Source: Blautia glucerasea
GTDB taxonomy: Bacteria > Bacillota > Clostridia > Lachnospirales > Lachnospiraceae
Direction of reading: 5' to 3'
Assembly: GCF_020537505.1 (NCBI RefSeq)
Contig: NZ_JAJBMO010000004.1
Location: 124,001-188,000 of the forward strand
Length of the DNA stretch: 64,000 nt
The translations under genes were made by a program, and so were the position numbers. The notes beneath the pieces are model-generated. The model was not told where the DNA came from, did not search any database, and saw only the letters and a list, made by a program, of their open reading frames with translations. Shown one piece after another: positions 54,828 to 63,501 of this stretch (positions within the stretch are counted from its first letter, which is position 1; the number at the start of each line of letters is the position of its first letter).

Positions 54828-56640
54828 TTTTTCCACCTTTCTTTCCTGTTGCGTCCCCTGAGGCTCCTTCCGGGTCCTGCAAAAACTTTTTCGCAGAAAA
54901 CTCTCCGGCTGCCACAGCCTCTTCATCCGCTTTTTCTCTTGGAATTCTCATTTCTACCCTGGTTCCTTGATCAATCTGGCTAAACACCTTGATTCCATAC
55001 TCCATCCCATAAAGAAGCTGCATTCTGTCATTGACATTTTTAAGACCATATCCGGAAGCCTTGTAAGTCACCAGCTTATCTGCCTCTTCCTGTTCCATTC
55101 CTGGTCCGTTATCCTCCACAGCAAGAAGCACATCCTCACCGTCCTTTACCAAAAACAATCTCAGAATCTTCTCTCCTTCTTCTTTCATGTCCAGTCCATG
55201 CTCCAGGGCATTCTCCACTACCGGCTGCAGTAGCAGTTTGGGCACAATATCTCCTTTCACTTCTGGATCAATGTCCCAGATCACCTGAAAATCATTGTCA
55301 TGCATGACAAGCTGGATATCCAGATACGCCTTAATATTCTGAATACAGTTGTCCACGGTAACCATGTCCTGCCCCTTACTTAAAGCAGTCCGGTAAAACA
55401 TGGATAAGGACAACGTAACCTTACTGATTTCCCTCTGGTTGCTCCGAATAGCCATCCAATTGATAACAGATAGGGAATTATACAGGAAATGTGGGTTGAT
55501 CTGGGCAGTCAGTGCCTTCAGTTCAAACTCCTTCAGCGCGATCTTATTCTCATAAACCTCATGGATCAGACGGTTGATCTCATCCATCATCCTTCGGAAG
55601 CTGCGCACCAGAAGACCGATTTCATCCCCGGCATCGCTGTCCACCGTAACCATACGGCTGCCCTGGTTCACCTGGTTCATGTTGTCTGTGAGCTCCTCGA
55701 TTTTTCTGGTAAAAATCCTGGAAAAAGAAAGTCCCAGTGCCAGAATAATAGCTACACAGGCCGCAATCAGTGGGATCTCGCTGACCAGGATTCCTGACAC
55801 AGAGCTGTCCACTGCTGATTGCAGCTTATACAGATAAAAAATCCATCCACAAGCCGCGTTCTTCCGGTTTACAAAAGCATAATCTCTCTGCCTAGACTCC
55901 AGAAATTCCCTGGAGACAGCCTCTCCCGAATCCTTTTCTTCCTTTTTGCCCAGCATTTCCTTCTGAAACAGCACATTTCCTCCTTTATCCAGGATCATTC
56001 CCCCGGATTCTTCGGAGATAATATTCTCAAAAGGCTGAAAAATCTTATTATAATCCAGTGTAATACAAAGAACCGCTGTCTGCTCTTTTCCATGGTAGAT
56101 CCGTCTTACAGCTGCAATTTCCGGCTTTTCCTTATCTACCACCCACTGTACAGACACATCCTCCGCCAGCTCGTCATACCACCATTCCTTATCCACCTCA
56201 GACAAAGGCACAAGTGTATACTCATGGCGAACCTTAATACTGTCCGCAAACAGCTGGATCTGTGTAATGGCATCATGATAGGCTTTTGGCACAGACAAAA
56301 GAGGATCCGCAACTTCCGTATACTTCTTATAAGCGTAATAATTATCCATATTTTTCTCTGCAATCAACTCCTCAATATCCGGGGAATAAGTGAGATAATT
56401 CAGAAGACTGGAAAAAACCTCGATCTGACTGTCGATTCCCTCTCCGGTCTGCTCAAGGATGGAAGACATATCCTCCATCTCTTTTTCCCGGAGCAGACTG
56501 CTCATGCGGCCGTGACTGTACCACACAAGCAGGATCATCGGAACCAGGCTGGCTGTCACAAGAAGAATGGTCAGCTTGTGACGATATTTCATATTCTTAA
56601 ATTTATTCTTTATGGCTGCCGGTATTCTCATCCTCTTCAC
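54811..56640 (-). CDS. YesM-type sensor histidine kinase
   Basis: The about 609-residue kinase has an N-terminal membrane helix, an outer sensor region (about 250 residues), a second helix, a HAMP domain and the His_kinase block NPHFLYNSLSVINWM followed by an ATPase domain with EDNGPGM. YesM-type kinases sense carbohydrate states at the surface with a YesN regulator. GTG 56640 with AAAGGA is the preferred start; ATG 56631 or 56592 are alternatives. It overlaps the regulator gene upstream by 38 bases. Confidence 0.9.
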   Translation of the reverse strand: MKRMRIPAAIKNKFKNMKYRHKLTILLVTASLVPMILLVWYSHGRMSSLLREKEMEDMSSILEQTGEGIDSQIEVFSSLLNYLTYSPDIEELIAEKNMDNYYAYKKYTEVADPLLSVPKAYHDAITQIQLFADSIKVRHEYTLVPLSEVDKEWWYDELAEDVSVQWVVDKEKPEIAAVRRIYHGKEQTAVLCITLDYNKIFQPFENIISEESGGMILDKGGNVLFQKEMLGKKEEKDSGEAVSREFLESRQRDYAFVNRKNAACGWIFYLYKLQSAVDSSVSGILVSEIPLIAACVAIILALGLSFSRIFTRKIEELTDNMNQVNQGSRMVTVDSDAGDEIGLLVRSFRRMMDEINRLIHEVYENKIALKEFELKALTAQINPHFLYNSLSVINWMAIRSNQREISKVTLSLSMFYRTALSKGQDMVTVDNCIQNIKAYLDIQLVMHDNDFQVIWDIDPEVKGDIVPKLLLQPVVENALEHGLDMKEEGEKILRLFLVKDGEDVLLAVEDNGPGMEQEEADKLVTYKASGYGLKNVNDRMQLLYGMEYGIKVFSQIDQGTRVEMRIPREKADEEAVAAGEFSAKKFLQDPEGASGDATGKKGGKSEEKK

Positions 56641-58151
56641 CGGTTCCTTTCCGGTAGGACTCCGGGCTGCTTCCGTAATACTCCCTGAAACTTCTGCAGA
56701 AATAAGAAACATTCGGGATTCCTACCTGTTCACTGACTTGTGCCACCTTCATATTGGAGCTGCACAAAAGCTCCCTCGCCTTCTCCATGCGGACCACACG
56801 GATAAAACGGTTCAGGTTCATGCCAGTCTCTTTTTTGAAAATAAAGCTGAGATAACCAGAGGACAGGTACACCTTCTCCGCCAAAGTCTCAAGACTTAAA
56901 TCCTCCGCATAATGCTGATAAATATAATTCTTTACAGAAGCCACCTCGTCTCTGGAACTACTCATGGAACGCTCCAGGAACTCCTCATACTCCTTAATAT
57001 TCTCCTGGGTAATTGCTAGGATCTGTTTCAGATTCGTACAGCCATAGAGCCTCTCCACCTCATGGTCCAGCTTCCGTTCCTCAGAGAACTGGTTCTCCTG
57101 GAAAAGCTCCTGGATCACATTGGAAAAAACAAATTTCACGTACATGGCAGAGAAACGGGTATCATTCTCATATTTCTTCACCAGACACTCAAAATGCTTC
57201 TTCAGCTGCTCCACATCTTTGCGGGAAATGTCTTCGGAAATCTTCTCCATCAGACGGGAATCCTGCGTCTCCGCATTCACCGGCTGGCTGTCAGAGGCCT
57301 CATTATTAAATACATGCACATCTGGATGATAAAATTTCTCCTCCATGGTCTGCTCCAGCTGGGACATGATTTTAGGCAGCGCCTCATGCCCTTCAAACTG
57401 ACTGCTCACTGCAAGATGAAAACTTGCAGAGTAATTCTGCTTCAAAAGGTCATATAAATGCTTGGCAACCAGCTGATAATCGCAATACACATCCGAAAAA
57501 AACAACACAGACTGTCTGGTATTCAGATTCAGGTAAAAGAAATTCCGGTGCAATCCCTGCATCAGTTCCTCATCAATATTATCTGGAACATTGTCAAAAA
57601 ATGCTTTATCTGATTCGATGAGAATCGCACAGTGCCATTGCTCCCAGTTAGATTCATCCAAAATCTCCCCAGCCTTTTTCAACACTTCTTCATTTCCAGA
57701 ATACAGGTAAGTCTGAAGAAAATACTGAAGAAGGAAATTCTTCCCCTTCTCTTCCTTCTGCTTCTGAGATCGGATACTTTGGAGCTCTGCTTTTACTTTC
57801 ACGATAGTTTTTTTTATGGAAGGTATCCGGATCAACCGGCTTCAGCACATAATCATTCACTCCATAGTGCATGGCTTCCTGGGCAAAAGCAAAATCACTA
57901 TATCCACTAAAAATTACGATTGGAAGATTGGGATACTCTTCTCTGGCCTTTCCAGCCAGCTCCAGACCGTCCATATGAGGCATTTTTATGTCTGTTAAAA
58001 GAAAATCAATTTCTTTACTTCGCAATACATTCAGTGCCTGCCTGCCATTGGCAGCCTCATGGATCTCGTATTCTCCCTCTTCCTGTGCCAGAAGGAATTT
58101 AATTCCCTCCCGCTCAATTTTCTCATCGTCTGTTATCAAAACTCTGTACAT
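56603..58151 (-). pseudogene. YesN-type response regulator (receiver + AraC), frameshifted
   Basis: The first part (about 112 residues from the ATG at 58151) is a receiver domain with Asp8/Asp9, phosphoacceptor Asp54 (LLTDIKMPHMDG) and the motif YVLKPVD. The second part, in another frame, is the helical linker and the AraC DNA-binding domain (LETLAEKVYLSSGYLSF, then QVGIPNVSYFCRSFREYYG). The break is a run of eight A on the minus strand (8 T at 57808-57815). With seven A the protein reads through as FHKKTIVKVKAEL, the expected linker. This is either an assembly or sequencing error, a loss-of-function mutation, or a slippage site. Confidence 0.85.
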
Positions 58152-58270
58152 ATTGGGACTCCGATCTTTTATTATATTTAATACCAGGACATCTCTTCCA
58201 ACTATCATTTATGTCCGTCTGTCAGAAAAAGTCAAAATCTCATACCGCCTGTTGCTTCTGTCTCATTTTT

Positions 58271-58297
58271 GTTACTGGTCACGGAGTGAACAGTAAC
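58271..58297. repeat. Dispersed palindromic repeat, short form (best copy)
   Basis: GTTACTG(G)TCAC, three bases, GTGAACAGTAAC: a 27-bp palindrome with one mismatch. It lies between the permease and the response regulator genes. Confidence 0.7.
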
Positions 58298-58335
58298 TAT
58301 TTTTCTGTCTGGCGCACATGAGGTCTTATATAAAG

Positions 58336-58377
58336 ATAAAGATAGCCCCTCGCATTTCTGCAAAGAACTATCTTTAT
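58336..58377 (-). terminator. Hairpin after the permease operon
   Basis: ATAAAGATAG pairs with CTATCTTTAT around a 22-base loop. The T run on the minus strand is weak, on the plus strand fair. Confidence 0.5.
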
Positions 58378-58456
58378 TTTAACATCCAGGTATCATATTG
58401 AAAAGGGAATAATCTCCAAATTTCTCAGGTAAAAACCGTTCTTTTACCCAAAGGAA

Positions 58457-59293
58457 TCAACCCTTAACTGCACCAGCAACAACTCCCTCGATAATATACT
58501 TCTGGCAAACCAGATATACAACAATGATCGGGATAATGTCGATCATAATACTTGCCATCATCGGTCCCATCTGTACATGACCATAGCTTCCACGGAAGTA
58601 CTGGATTGCCATTGGGATTGTTTTATACTTCTTAATATCCAGAACCAGTGTTGGAAGAAGATAATCGTTCCATACCCACATCAGCTCCAGGATTGCAGTA
58701 GAGATGATGGTTGGTTTCAGGATTGGCATCAGGATTTTAAAGTAAACCTGCAGAGGGCTGCATCCGTCGATCATGGCAGCTTCCTCGATTTCCAGAGGGC
58801 TTCCCTTTACAAAACCGGTAAACATGAATACTGCAAGTCCTGCACCAAATCCAAGGTATACAATACAGATGGTATATGGATTATTCAGCTTCAAAGTATC
58901 CGCTGTCTTTGCCAGGGTAAACATAACCATCTGGAAAGGAACAACCATACTGAATACACAAAGGTAATACAGAACCTTGGAAAGCAAACCGTTTACACGC
59001 ACAATGTACCATGCGCACATGGAACAGCAAAGCAGGATCAGAGCAACGGACATTACAGAGATCGCAAGACTGTACCAGAAGGATTTCAGGAAATCCATCT
59101 GTGTAACGCTGGCTACAAAGTTCTGGATTCCGTTCCAGGTCTCAGCTGTAGGAAGCTGGAATACACCAGATGTAGTGATTGCAGACTCCACTTTTAAAGA
59201 GTTAAACAGGATCATAACAATCGGGTAGATCCAGATAATTGAAATTATGGAAAGAATTATAGTTGGGATAATACTTTTTTTCTTATCTGCCAT
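58457..59293 (-). CDS. ABC sugar transporter permease (MalG-like)
   Basis: The 278-residue protein has six membrane helices and the EAA motif EEAAMIDGCSPLQVYFKILMP, seen in part, which contacts the ATPase subunit. It pairs with the permease upstream, overlapping by one base. No ATPase gene is in the cluster; such importers in Firmicutes often share one (MsmK type). Confidence 0.93.
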   Translation of the reverse strand: MADKKKSIIPTIILSIISIIWIYPIVMILFNSLKVESAITTSGVFQLPTAETWNGIQNFVASVTQMDFLKSFWYSLAISVMSVALILLCCSMCAWYIVRVNGLLSKVLYYLCVFSMVVPFQMVMFTLAKTADTLKLNNPYTICIVYLGFGAGLAVFMFTGFVKGSPLEIEEAAMIDGCSPLQVYFKILMPILKPTIISTAILELMWVWNDYLLPTLVLDIKKYKTIPMAIQYFRGSYGHVQMGPMMASIMIDIIPIIVVYLVCQKYIIEGVVAGAVKG

Positions 59294-60147
59294 TATGCCT
59301 GCACCTCCTTAGATGATGTTGCACGAAGCTGGATCAATGCGATCACAACAACCAGTACAAAGAATACAACAGCTTTTGCCTGGCCGATACCCTTCCATGC
59401 AGGGCCGCTTCGTCCGTAGAATGTATCGTAAATATTCAGTGCCAGTAACTGTGACTGTTTTCCAGGATCTCCGCCTGTAAGGGAAAGGTTCTGGTCGAAC
59501 ATCTTGAATCCGTTTGTAAGAGTAAGGAATGTACAAATTGTAACAGATGGCATGATCATCGGAATCTTGATTTTAAACAGGATCTGTGATGCGGTTGCGC
59601 CATCAATCTGTGCGGCCTCAATCAGATCCGGAGATACGTTATTAAGACCAGCTACATAAATGATCATCATATATCCAATCTGCTGCCATAACAACAGGAT
59701 GATCATTCCAATAAAACCATTTGTTGCAGACAGCTTTAAAAGAGGCTGTCCCCACATGGAAAGCAGACCGTTTAACAGTGTCTGCCAGATATAACCAAGT
59801 ACAATACCGCCGATCAGGTTCGGCATGAAGAATACAGTACGGAACACGTTTGTTCCTTTTAAGCCTTTTGTCAAAGCCAGTGCAATGGAAAATGCCAGCA
59901 CATTGATCAGAATACTGGAAACAAATGCGAATACAACGGTCAGCCAGAATGCATGACTGAAGTCACCACCGATAAAAATTTTCTGATAGTTGGAAAGTCC
60001 AACCCAGACTACATCTTTTACAGTTGAAAATTTACAAAATGAAAGATAAATACCCCAGATAAACGGCCATAAGAAACCGATAATAAATGCAGCCAATGTT
60101 GGCAGGACAAATACCGGCCACCATTTTTTCAGAGATTTTCCTACCAT
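59293..60147 (-). CDS. ABC sugar transporter permease (MalF-like)
   Basis: The 284-residue permease has six membrane helices and the EAA motif EAAQIDGATASQILFKIKIP. It works with the MalG-like permease and the binding protein to import a sugar or oligosaccharide. GGAGGAG precedes the ATG. Confidence 0.93.
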   Translation of the reverse strand: MVGKSLKKWWPVFVLPTLAAFIIGFLWPFIWGIYLSFCKFSTVKDVVWVGLSNYQKIFIGGDFSHAFWLTVVFAFVSSILINVLAFSIALALTKGLKGTNVFRTVFFMPNLIGGIVLGYIWQTLLNGLLSMWGQPLLKLSATNGFIGMIILLLWQQIGYMMIIYVAGLNNVSPDLIEAAQIDGATASQILFKIKIPMIMPSVTICTFLTLTNGFKMFDQNLSLTGGDPGKQSQLLALNIYDTFYGRSGPAWKGIGQAKAVVFFVLVVVIALIQLRATSSKEVQA

Positions 60148-60232
60148 TTTTCACTCCTCCTTTTCCTGTTATGACACCTTTTCGGAAGGTTATCCGCCAC
60201 CCAAAAACACTACATCATTTTCCCAATAAAAC

Positions 60233-60256
60233 GGGGAGGCTGTAGTTCGCCTCCCC
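60233..60256 (-). terminator. Hairpin between binding protein and permease genes
   Basis: GGGGAGGC-TGTAGTTC-GCCTCCCC, a perfect 8-bp GC-rich stem with GTTTTATT after it on the minus strand. It probably lets only part of the transcripts reach the permeases. Confidence 0.65.
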
Positions 60257-60340
60257 ACCCTGTTCACCATTCTATATTATGCCCCGAATTTCTTCTGACA
60301 TATTATATGCTGTTGGAAAGAAATTTATTACCTGTTACGA

Positions 60341-61618
60341 TTATTCGGAAAGAGCTTTCTCAGTTGCCCAATTGTCAACGAATGCGGAAACTACATCATC
60401 CCAGGAACCGCTTCCTGCTGCATATAATGTAAGTGCTGTACCAAGACCGTTCTTCCACTCTTCAGATGGCATTGTTGTGAAGTTCCATGATACAGGTGTA
60501 AGACCTGCTGCTGTATACTCTGCATCCTGTTTTACAAATACGTTTGTGGACTCCTGTGCTGTTTTGAAAGGAATTGTGAAGCCCATGTCTTCTGACATAG
60601 CCTTTGTTCCATCCTCAGAAGTTACACACCAGTTCATGAAATCAAGTGTTGCCTGGATATCTTCCTCGGAAGCTTCTTTGTTTACACACCAGAAGTTCTC
60701 TGTACCGGTTGCAAGGCCTTCGTTCTCATCATCAACACCGAAGTAAATCGGGATCATAGCCAGCTCGTCATCGCCGTATGTCTTGGACAGTTCGCCATAT
60801 TCCCAGGAACCATTCTGATAGAATACTGCATCTCCGTTGATGAACTCGTTACGGGAGTCATCTGCTGTCTTAGCGGAAAGCTCTGCTCCATCGCAGGTAG
60901 AATCTGTGATATAAAGATCAAATACGTTCTTGTAATTGTCAAGGTATGTTCCCTTGATTGCATCTGTATCATCGATGCCATCTGCCTGATACTCATAGTA
61001 GATTGGAAGGTTTGCAAGGTGTGTTTTGAATCTCCAGTCAGAGGATCCGTCCATACCAGCACTTGTGAAAGCACCTTTCACTCCAAGCTCATCTTTTCTT
61101 GCCTGAATGTCATCAGCAACCTTCTTCAGATCATCAAAGCTCTTAATATCATCTACTGTGTAACCAGCTTTTTCCAGTAAGGTTTTGTTTACGATCAGTC
61201 CATAGGACTCGATTACGTATGCGATACCATCAACTGCATCACCGTCTTTTACAGTGTAAGCATCGGATGTAAGCTGTGAGTAGATATCAGATCCGGACAG
61301 ATCATAGCAATAATCCTTCCAGTTCTTAAGTCCTACAGGTCCGTTTACCTGGAAAAGTGTAGGAGCATCGCTCTTAGCCATCTCAGACTGAAGTGTGGTC
61401 TCATACTGTCCGGAAGCTGCTGTAACAACTGTTACCGGAACTCCTGTTTCTTCTGTATATTTTGCTGCCAGGTTCTGCCATGCTTCATCCTGCTCTGGTT
61501 TAAAGTTTAAGTAGTAAACCTTTCCAGCTGCATCATCAGCCATAACCGGTAATGCTGGTACCATAGAAACTGCCATAACTGCGCTAAGTCCCATTGCTGC
61601 GATTTTTCTCATCTTCAT
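60341..61618 (-). CDS. Sugar ABC transporter substrate-binding protein
   Basis: The 425-residue protein has a signal peptide (AVMAVSMVPALPVMADD) and a type 1 solute-binding domain with features of carbohydrate binders (PEQDEAWQNLAAKYTEETG, GLIVNKTLLEKAGY). The signal region lacks the lipobox Cys; the first Cys is near residue 105. So it appears to be secreted or held by an uncleaved helix, unlike most binding proteins of this group. AAGGAGAG precedes the ATG. Confidence 0.9.
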   Translation of the reverse strand: MKMRKIAAMGLSAVMAVSMVPALPVMADDAAGKVYYLNFKPEQDEAWQNLAAKYTEETGVPVTVVTAASGQYETTLQSEMAKSDAPTLFQVNGPVGLKNWKDYCYDLSGSDIYSQLTSDAYTVKDGDAVDGIAYVIESYGLIVNKTLLEKAGYTVDDIKSFDDLKKVADDIQARKDELGVKGAFTSAGMDGSSDWRFKTHLANLPIYYEYQADGIDDTDAIKGTYLDNYKNVFDLYITDSTCDGAELSAKTADDSRNEFINGDAVFYQNGSWEYGELSKTYGDDELAMIPIYFGVDDENEGLATGTENFWCVNKEASEEDIQATLDFMNWCVTSEDGTKAMSEDMGFTIPFKTAQESTNVFVKQDAEYTAAGLTPVSWNFTTMPSEEWKNGLGTALTLYAAGSGSWDDVVSAFVDNWATEKALSE

Positions 61619-61640
61619 AATTTTACTCTCCTTTTCTTTG

Positions 61641-61652
61641 AGAACCGTTTCT
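61641..61652 (-). promoter_or_regulatory. Possible operator before the binding protein gene
   Basis: AGAACCGTTTCT is an imperfect palindrome between a candidate -10 (ATAATA at 61665-61670 on the plus strand) and the ribosome binding site. It resembles LacI/CcpA-type sites (10 of 12 symmetric positions), but no regulator can be assigned. The rest of 61653-61894 is AT-rich with a bidirectional hairpin near 61697-61724. Confidence 0.35.
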
Positions 61653-61894
61653 TAAGATATTTATATAATACTGATTTTTCTGTTAAAAAACCATGATAAA
61701 AAATCAAGAAACATGTTGATTTTTTTAGAGAGTAAAATTTGAATATGGATATTTTGCTGCAATTTGTATAAAAAAAAGAGAACCTGTTTTCTTTTCTTGT
61801 TGTTATATTCTCCAAGTTCTAGAGCGTATTTGAAAAAGGCTTTCTGCAGGATGTGCGTCACATTTTCAAGCAGTCTCTAACAAAACTATAAAAA

Positions 61895-61917
61895 GGGGAC
61901 TGCAAACTGCAGTCCCC
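61895..61917 (-). terminator. Terminator of the aldolase gene
   Basis: GGGGACTGCA-AAC-TGCAGTCCCC with TTTTTA after it on the minus strand. Confidence 0.92.
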
Positions 61918-61951
61918 TCTCTCTTCCCGCATGTGCGGAGGAAAATCATAT

Positions 61952-62821
61952 TCAGGCTTTTCCAACGGATCCGAAGATCTCCATTTTCTCCTTAACAGTA
62001 GCCTTGATTGCATCGAAGCCAGGTGCAAGAAGTTTACGTGGGTCATATCCTTTACCCTGCTGATCTTTGCCTTCCTCGATGTATTTACGTGTAGCTTCTG
62101 CGAAAGAAAGCTGGCACTCTGTGTTAACGTTGATCTTGGAAACTCCAAGGTCGATTGCTTTCTTGATCATGTCTGTAGGAATACCTGTGCCACCGTGAAG
62201 TACTAACGGCATATCGCCTGTAAGCTGCTGGATTGCGTCCAGAGTCTCAAAACTTAAGCCCTTCCAGTTAGCCGGATATTTACCATGGATGTTACCGATA
62301 CCTGCTGCCAGGAAATCGATACCAAGATCAGCAATCATCTTGCATTCCTTAGGATCTGCGCACTCGCCCATACCGATAACGCCGTCTTCCTCACCACCGA
62401 TGGATCCAACCTCTGCCTCTAAGGACATTCCATGCTCTCTTGTGATCTTAACCAGCTCTTTAGTCTTAGCAACGTTCTCCTCGATCGGGTAATGAGAACC
62501 GTCGAACATGATAGATGAGAATCCAGCCTCAACGCATTTCAGGCATCCTTCATAGGAACCATGGTCCAGGTGAAGTGCAACCGGAACAGTGATCTTCTGC
62601 TCTTCCATCATACCTTTAACCATTCCAACAACGGTCTTGTAACCAGCCATATACTTACCAGCGCCTTCGGAAACACCCAGAATAACTGGAGAGTTCAGTT
62701 CCTGTGCTGTAAGCAGGATAGCCTTTGTCCACTCAAGGTTGTTGATATTGAACTGACCAACTGCATAATGTCCAGCTTTTGCTTTTTTCAGCATTTCTGT
62801 TGCATTAACTAACTCATACAT
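61952..62821 (-). CDS. fba: Class II fructose-bisphosphate aldolase
   Basis: The zinc enzyme splits fructose 1,6-bisphosphate in glycolysis. The 289-residue protein has the Zn-ligand block HLDHG, VLHGGTG and the phosphate-binding NVNTE pattern. Promoter at 62873-62901 and terminator at 61895-61917 bound it as a single-gene transcript. AGGAGG precedes the ATG. Confidence 0.95.
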   Translation of the reverse strand: MYELVNATEMLKKAKAGHYAVGQFNINNLEWTKAILLTAQELNSPVILGVSEGAGKYMAGYKTVVGMVKGMMEEQKITVPVALHLDHGSYEGCLKCVEAGFSSIMFDGSHYPIEENVAKTKELVKITREHGMSLEAEVGSIGGEEDGVIGMGECADPKECKMIADLGIDFLAAGIGNIHGKYPANWKGLSFETLDAIQQLTGDMPLVLHGGTGIPTDMIKKAIDLGVSKINVNTECQLSFAEATRKYIEEGKDQQGKGYDPRKLLAPGFDAIKATVKEKMEIFGSVGKA

Positions 62822-62872
62822 GATAAAATTCCTCCTATCTTTGGAAACACCTTAACTATTTCCATTGTCTGT

Positions 62873-62901
62873 AGTTTAGCAGATTTTTCCCCATTCGTCT
62901 A
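62873..62901 (-). promoter_or_regulatory. Promoter of fba
   Basis: TAGACG (62896-62901) and TAAACT (62873-62878) on the minus strand, 17 bp apart; the -35 is weak. Confidence 0.5.
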
Positions 62902-62984
62902 CCTCTTTGCAAAAAAAATGAGTTATTGATTCTTTTTTCATTCTTCTGGAGCGTGCAAAACATCAAAAAAACTGAAAAAATATC

Positions 62985-63013
62985 TTGCAAAAACCTTCTT
63001 CTTTGTATATAAT
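62985..63013 (+). promoter_or_regulatory. Promoter of tRNA-Tyr
   Basis: TTGCAA (62985-62990) and TATAAT (63008-63013), 17 bp apart, 13 bp before the tRNA. Confidence 0.85.
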
Positions 63014-63025
63014 AAGTTCGTTCAC

Positions 63026-63107
63026 GGATGGATTCCCGAGTGGCCAAAGGGGACAGACTGTAAATCTGCTGGCGATGCCTTCGAAGGTTCGAATCCTTCT
63101 CCATCCA
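63026..63107 (+). tRNA. tRNA-Tyr (GTA)
   Basis: The acceptor arms GGATGGA and TCCATCC pair fully. The anticodon loop reads CTGTAAA with anticodon GTA, there is a long variable arm, and the T loop is GGTTCGAATCC. The discriminator is A; CCA is not encoded. Confidence 0.95.
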
Positions 63108-63117
63108 CTACTTATTA

Positions 63118-63148
63118 ACTCCTGAGTATTTTATACTCGGGAGTTTTT
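63118..63148 (+). terminator. First terminator after tRNA-Tyr
   Basis: ACTCCTGAGTA-TTTTA-TACTCGGGAGT and a T run. Confidence 0.85.
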
Positions 63149-63165
63149 CTGTCATACGCCAAAGC

Positions 63166-63190
63166 GGTTCGAATCCTTCTCCATCCACTA
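63166..63190 (+). repeat. Duplicated 3' end of tRNA-Tyr
   Basis: Twenty-five bases identical to 63086-63110, that is the T arm and 3' acceptor strand of tRNA-Tyr plus three bases. The offset is 80 bp and the following terminator is also copied. Confidence 0.9.
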
Positions 63191-63198
63191 TTTTATTT

Positions 63199-63228
63199 AC
63201 TCCTGAGTATTCCGCTCGGGAGTTTTTT
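63199..63228 (+). terminator. Second terminator after tRNA-Tyr
   Basis: ACTCC...GGAGT with a T run of six; it is the diverged copy of the terminator at 63118-63148. Confidence 0.8.
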
Positions 63229-63305
63229 ATTTCCTGTTTCCCCGTATCAGCAGCGCAGCGCCCTGATACCAAACTTTTCATTTTTCCTTCCGCCTTGAGT
63301 CCACA

Positions 63306-63496
63306 GCCGCGAGGAGGGGCCTATGGGCTGGCGGCCATTGCGAGGATTCCAGGGATTTTCCATATACGCGCAGGAGGTGGAGCACTGTCTGAGGCCACCC
63401 TGTGGCCGAGTTTGCTCCACCTCCTGCAAAAAGGCGTATATGGAAAATCCCGGAACCGCAGCTCTGGCCGCCAGCCCATAGGCCCCTCCTCACGGC
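63306..63496. repeat. Large imperfect inverted repeat (foldback sequence)
   Basis: The left arm (63306-63384) and right arm (63413-63496) are about 80 bp each and match at about 85-90 percent; they begin GCCGCGAGGAGG and end GGAGGTGGAGCA. The middle holds another small hairpin (GGCCAC/GTGGCC). The element ends six bases after the stop of the glycosidase gene. It contains no gene that I can support. Confidence 0.85.
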
Positions 63497-63501
63497 GTCC
63501 C

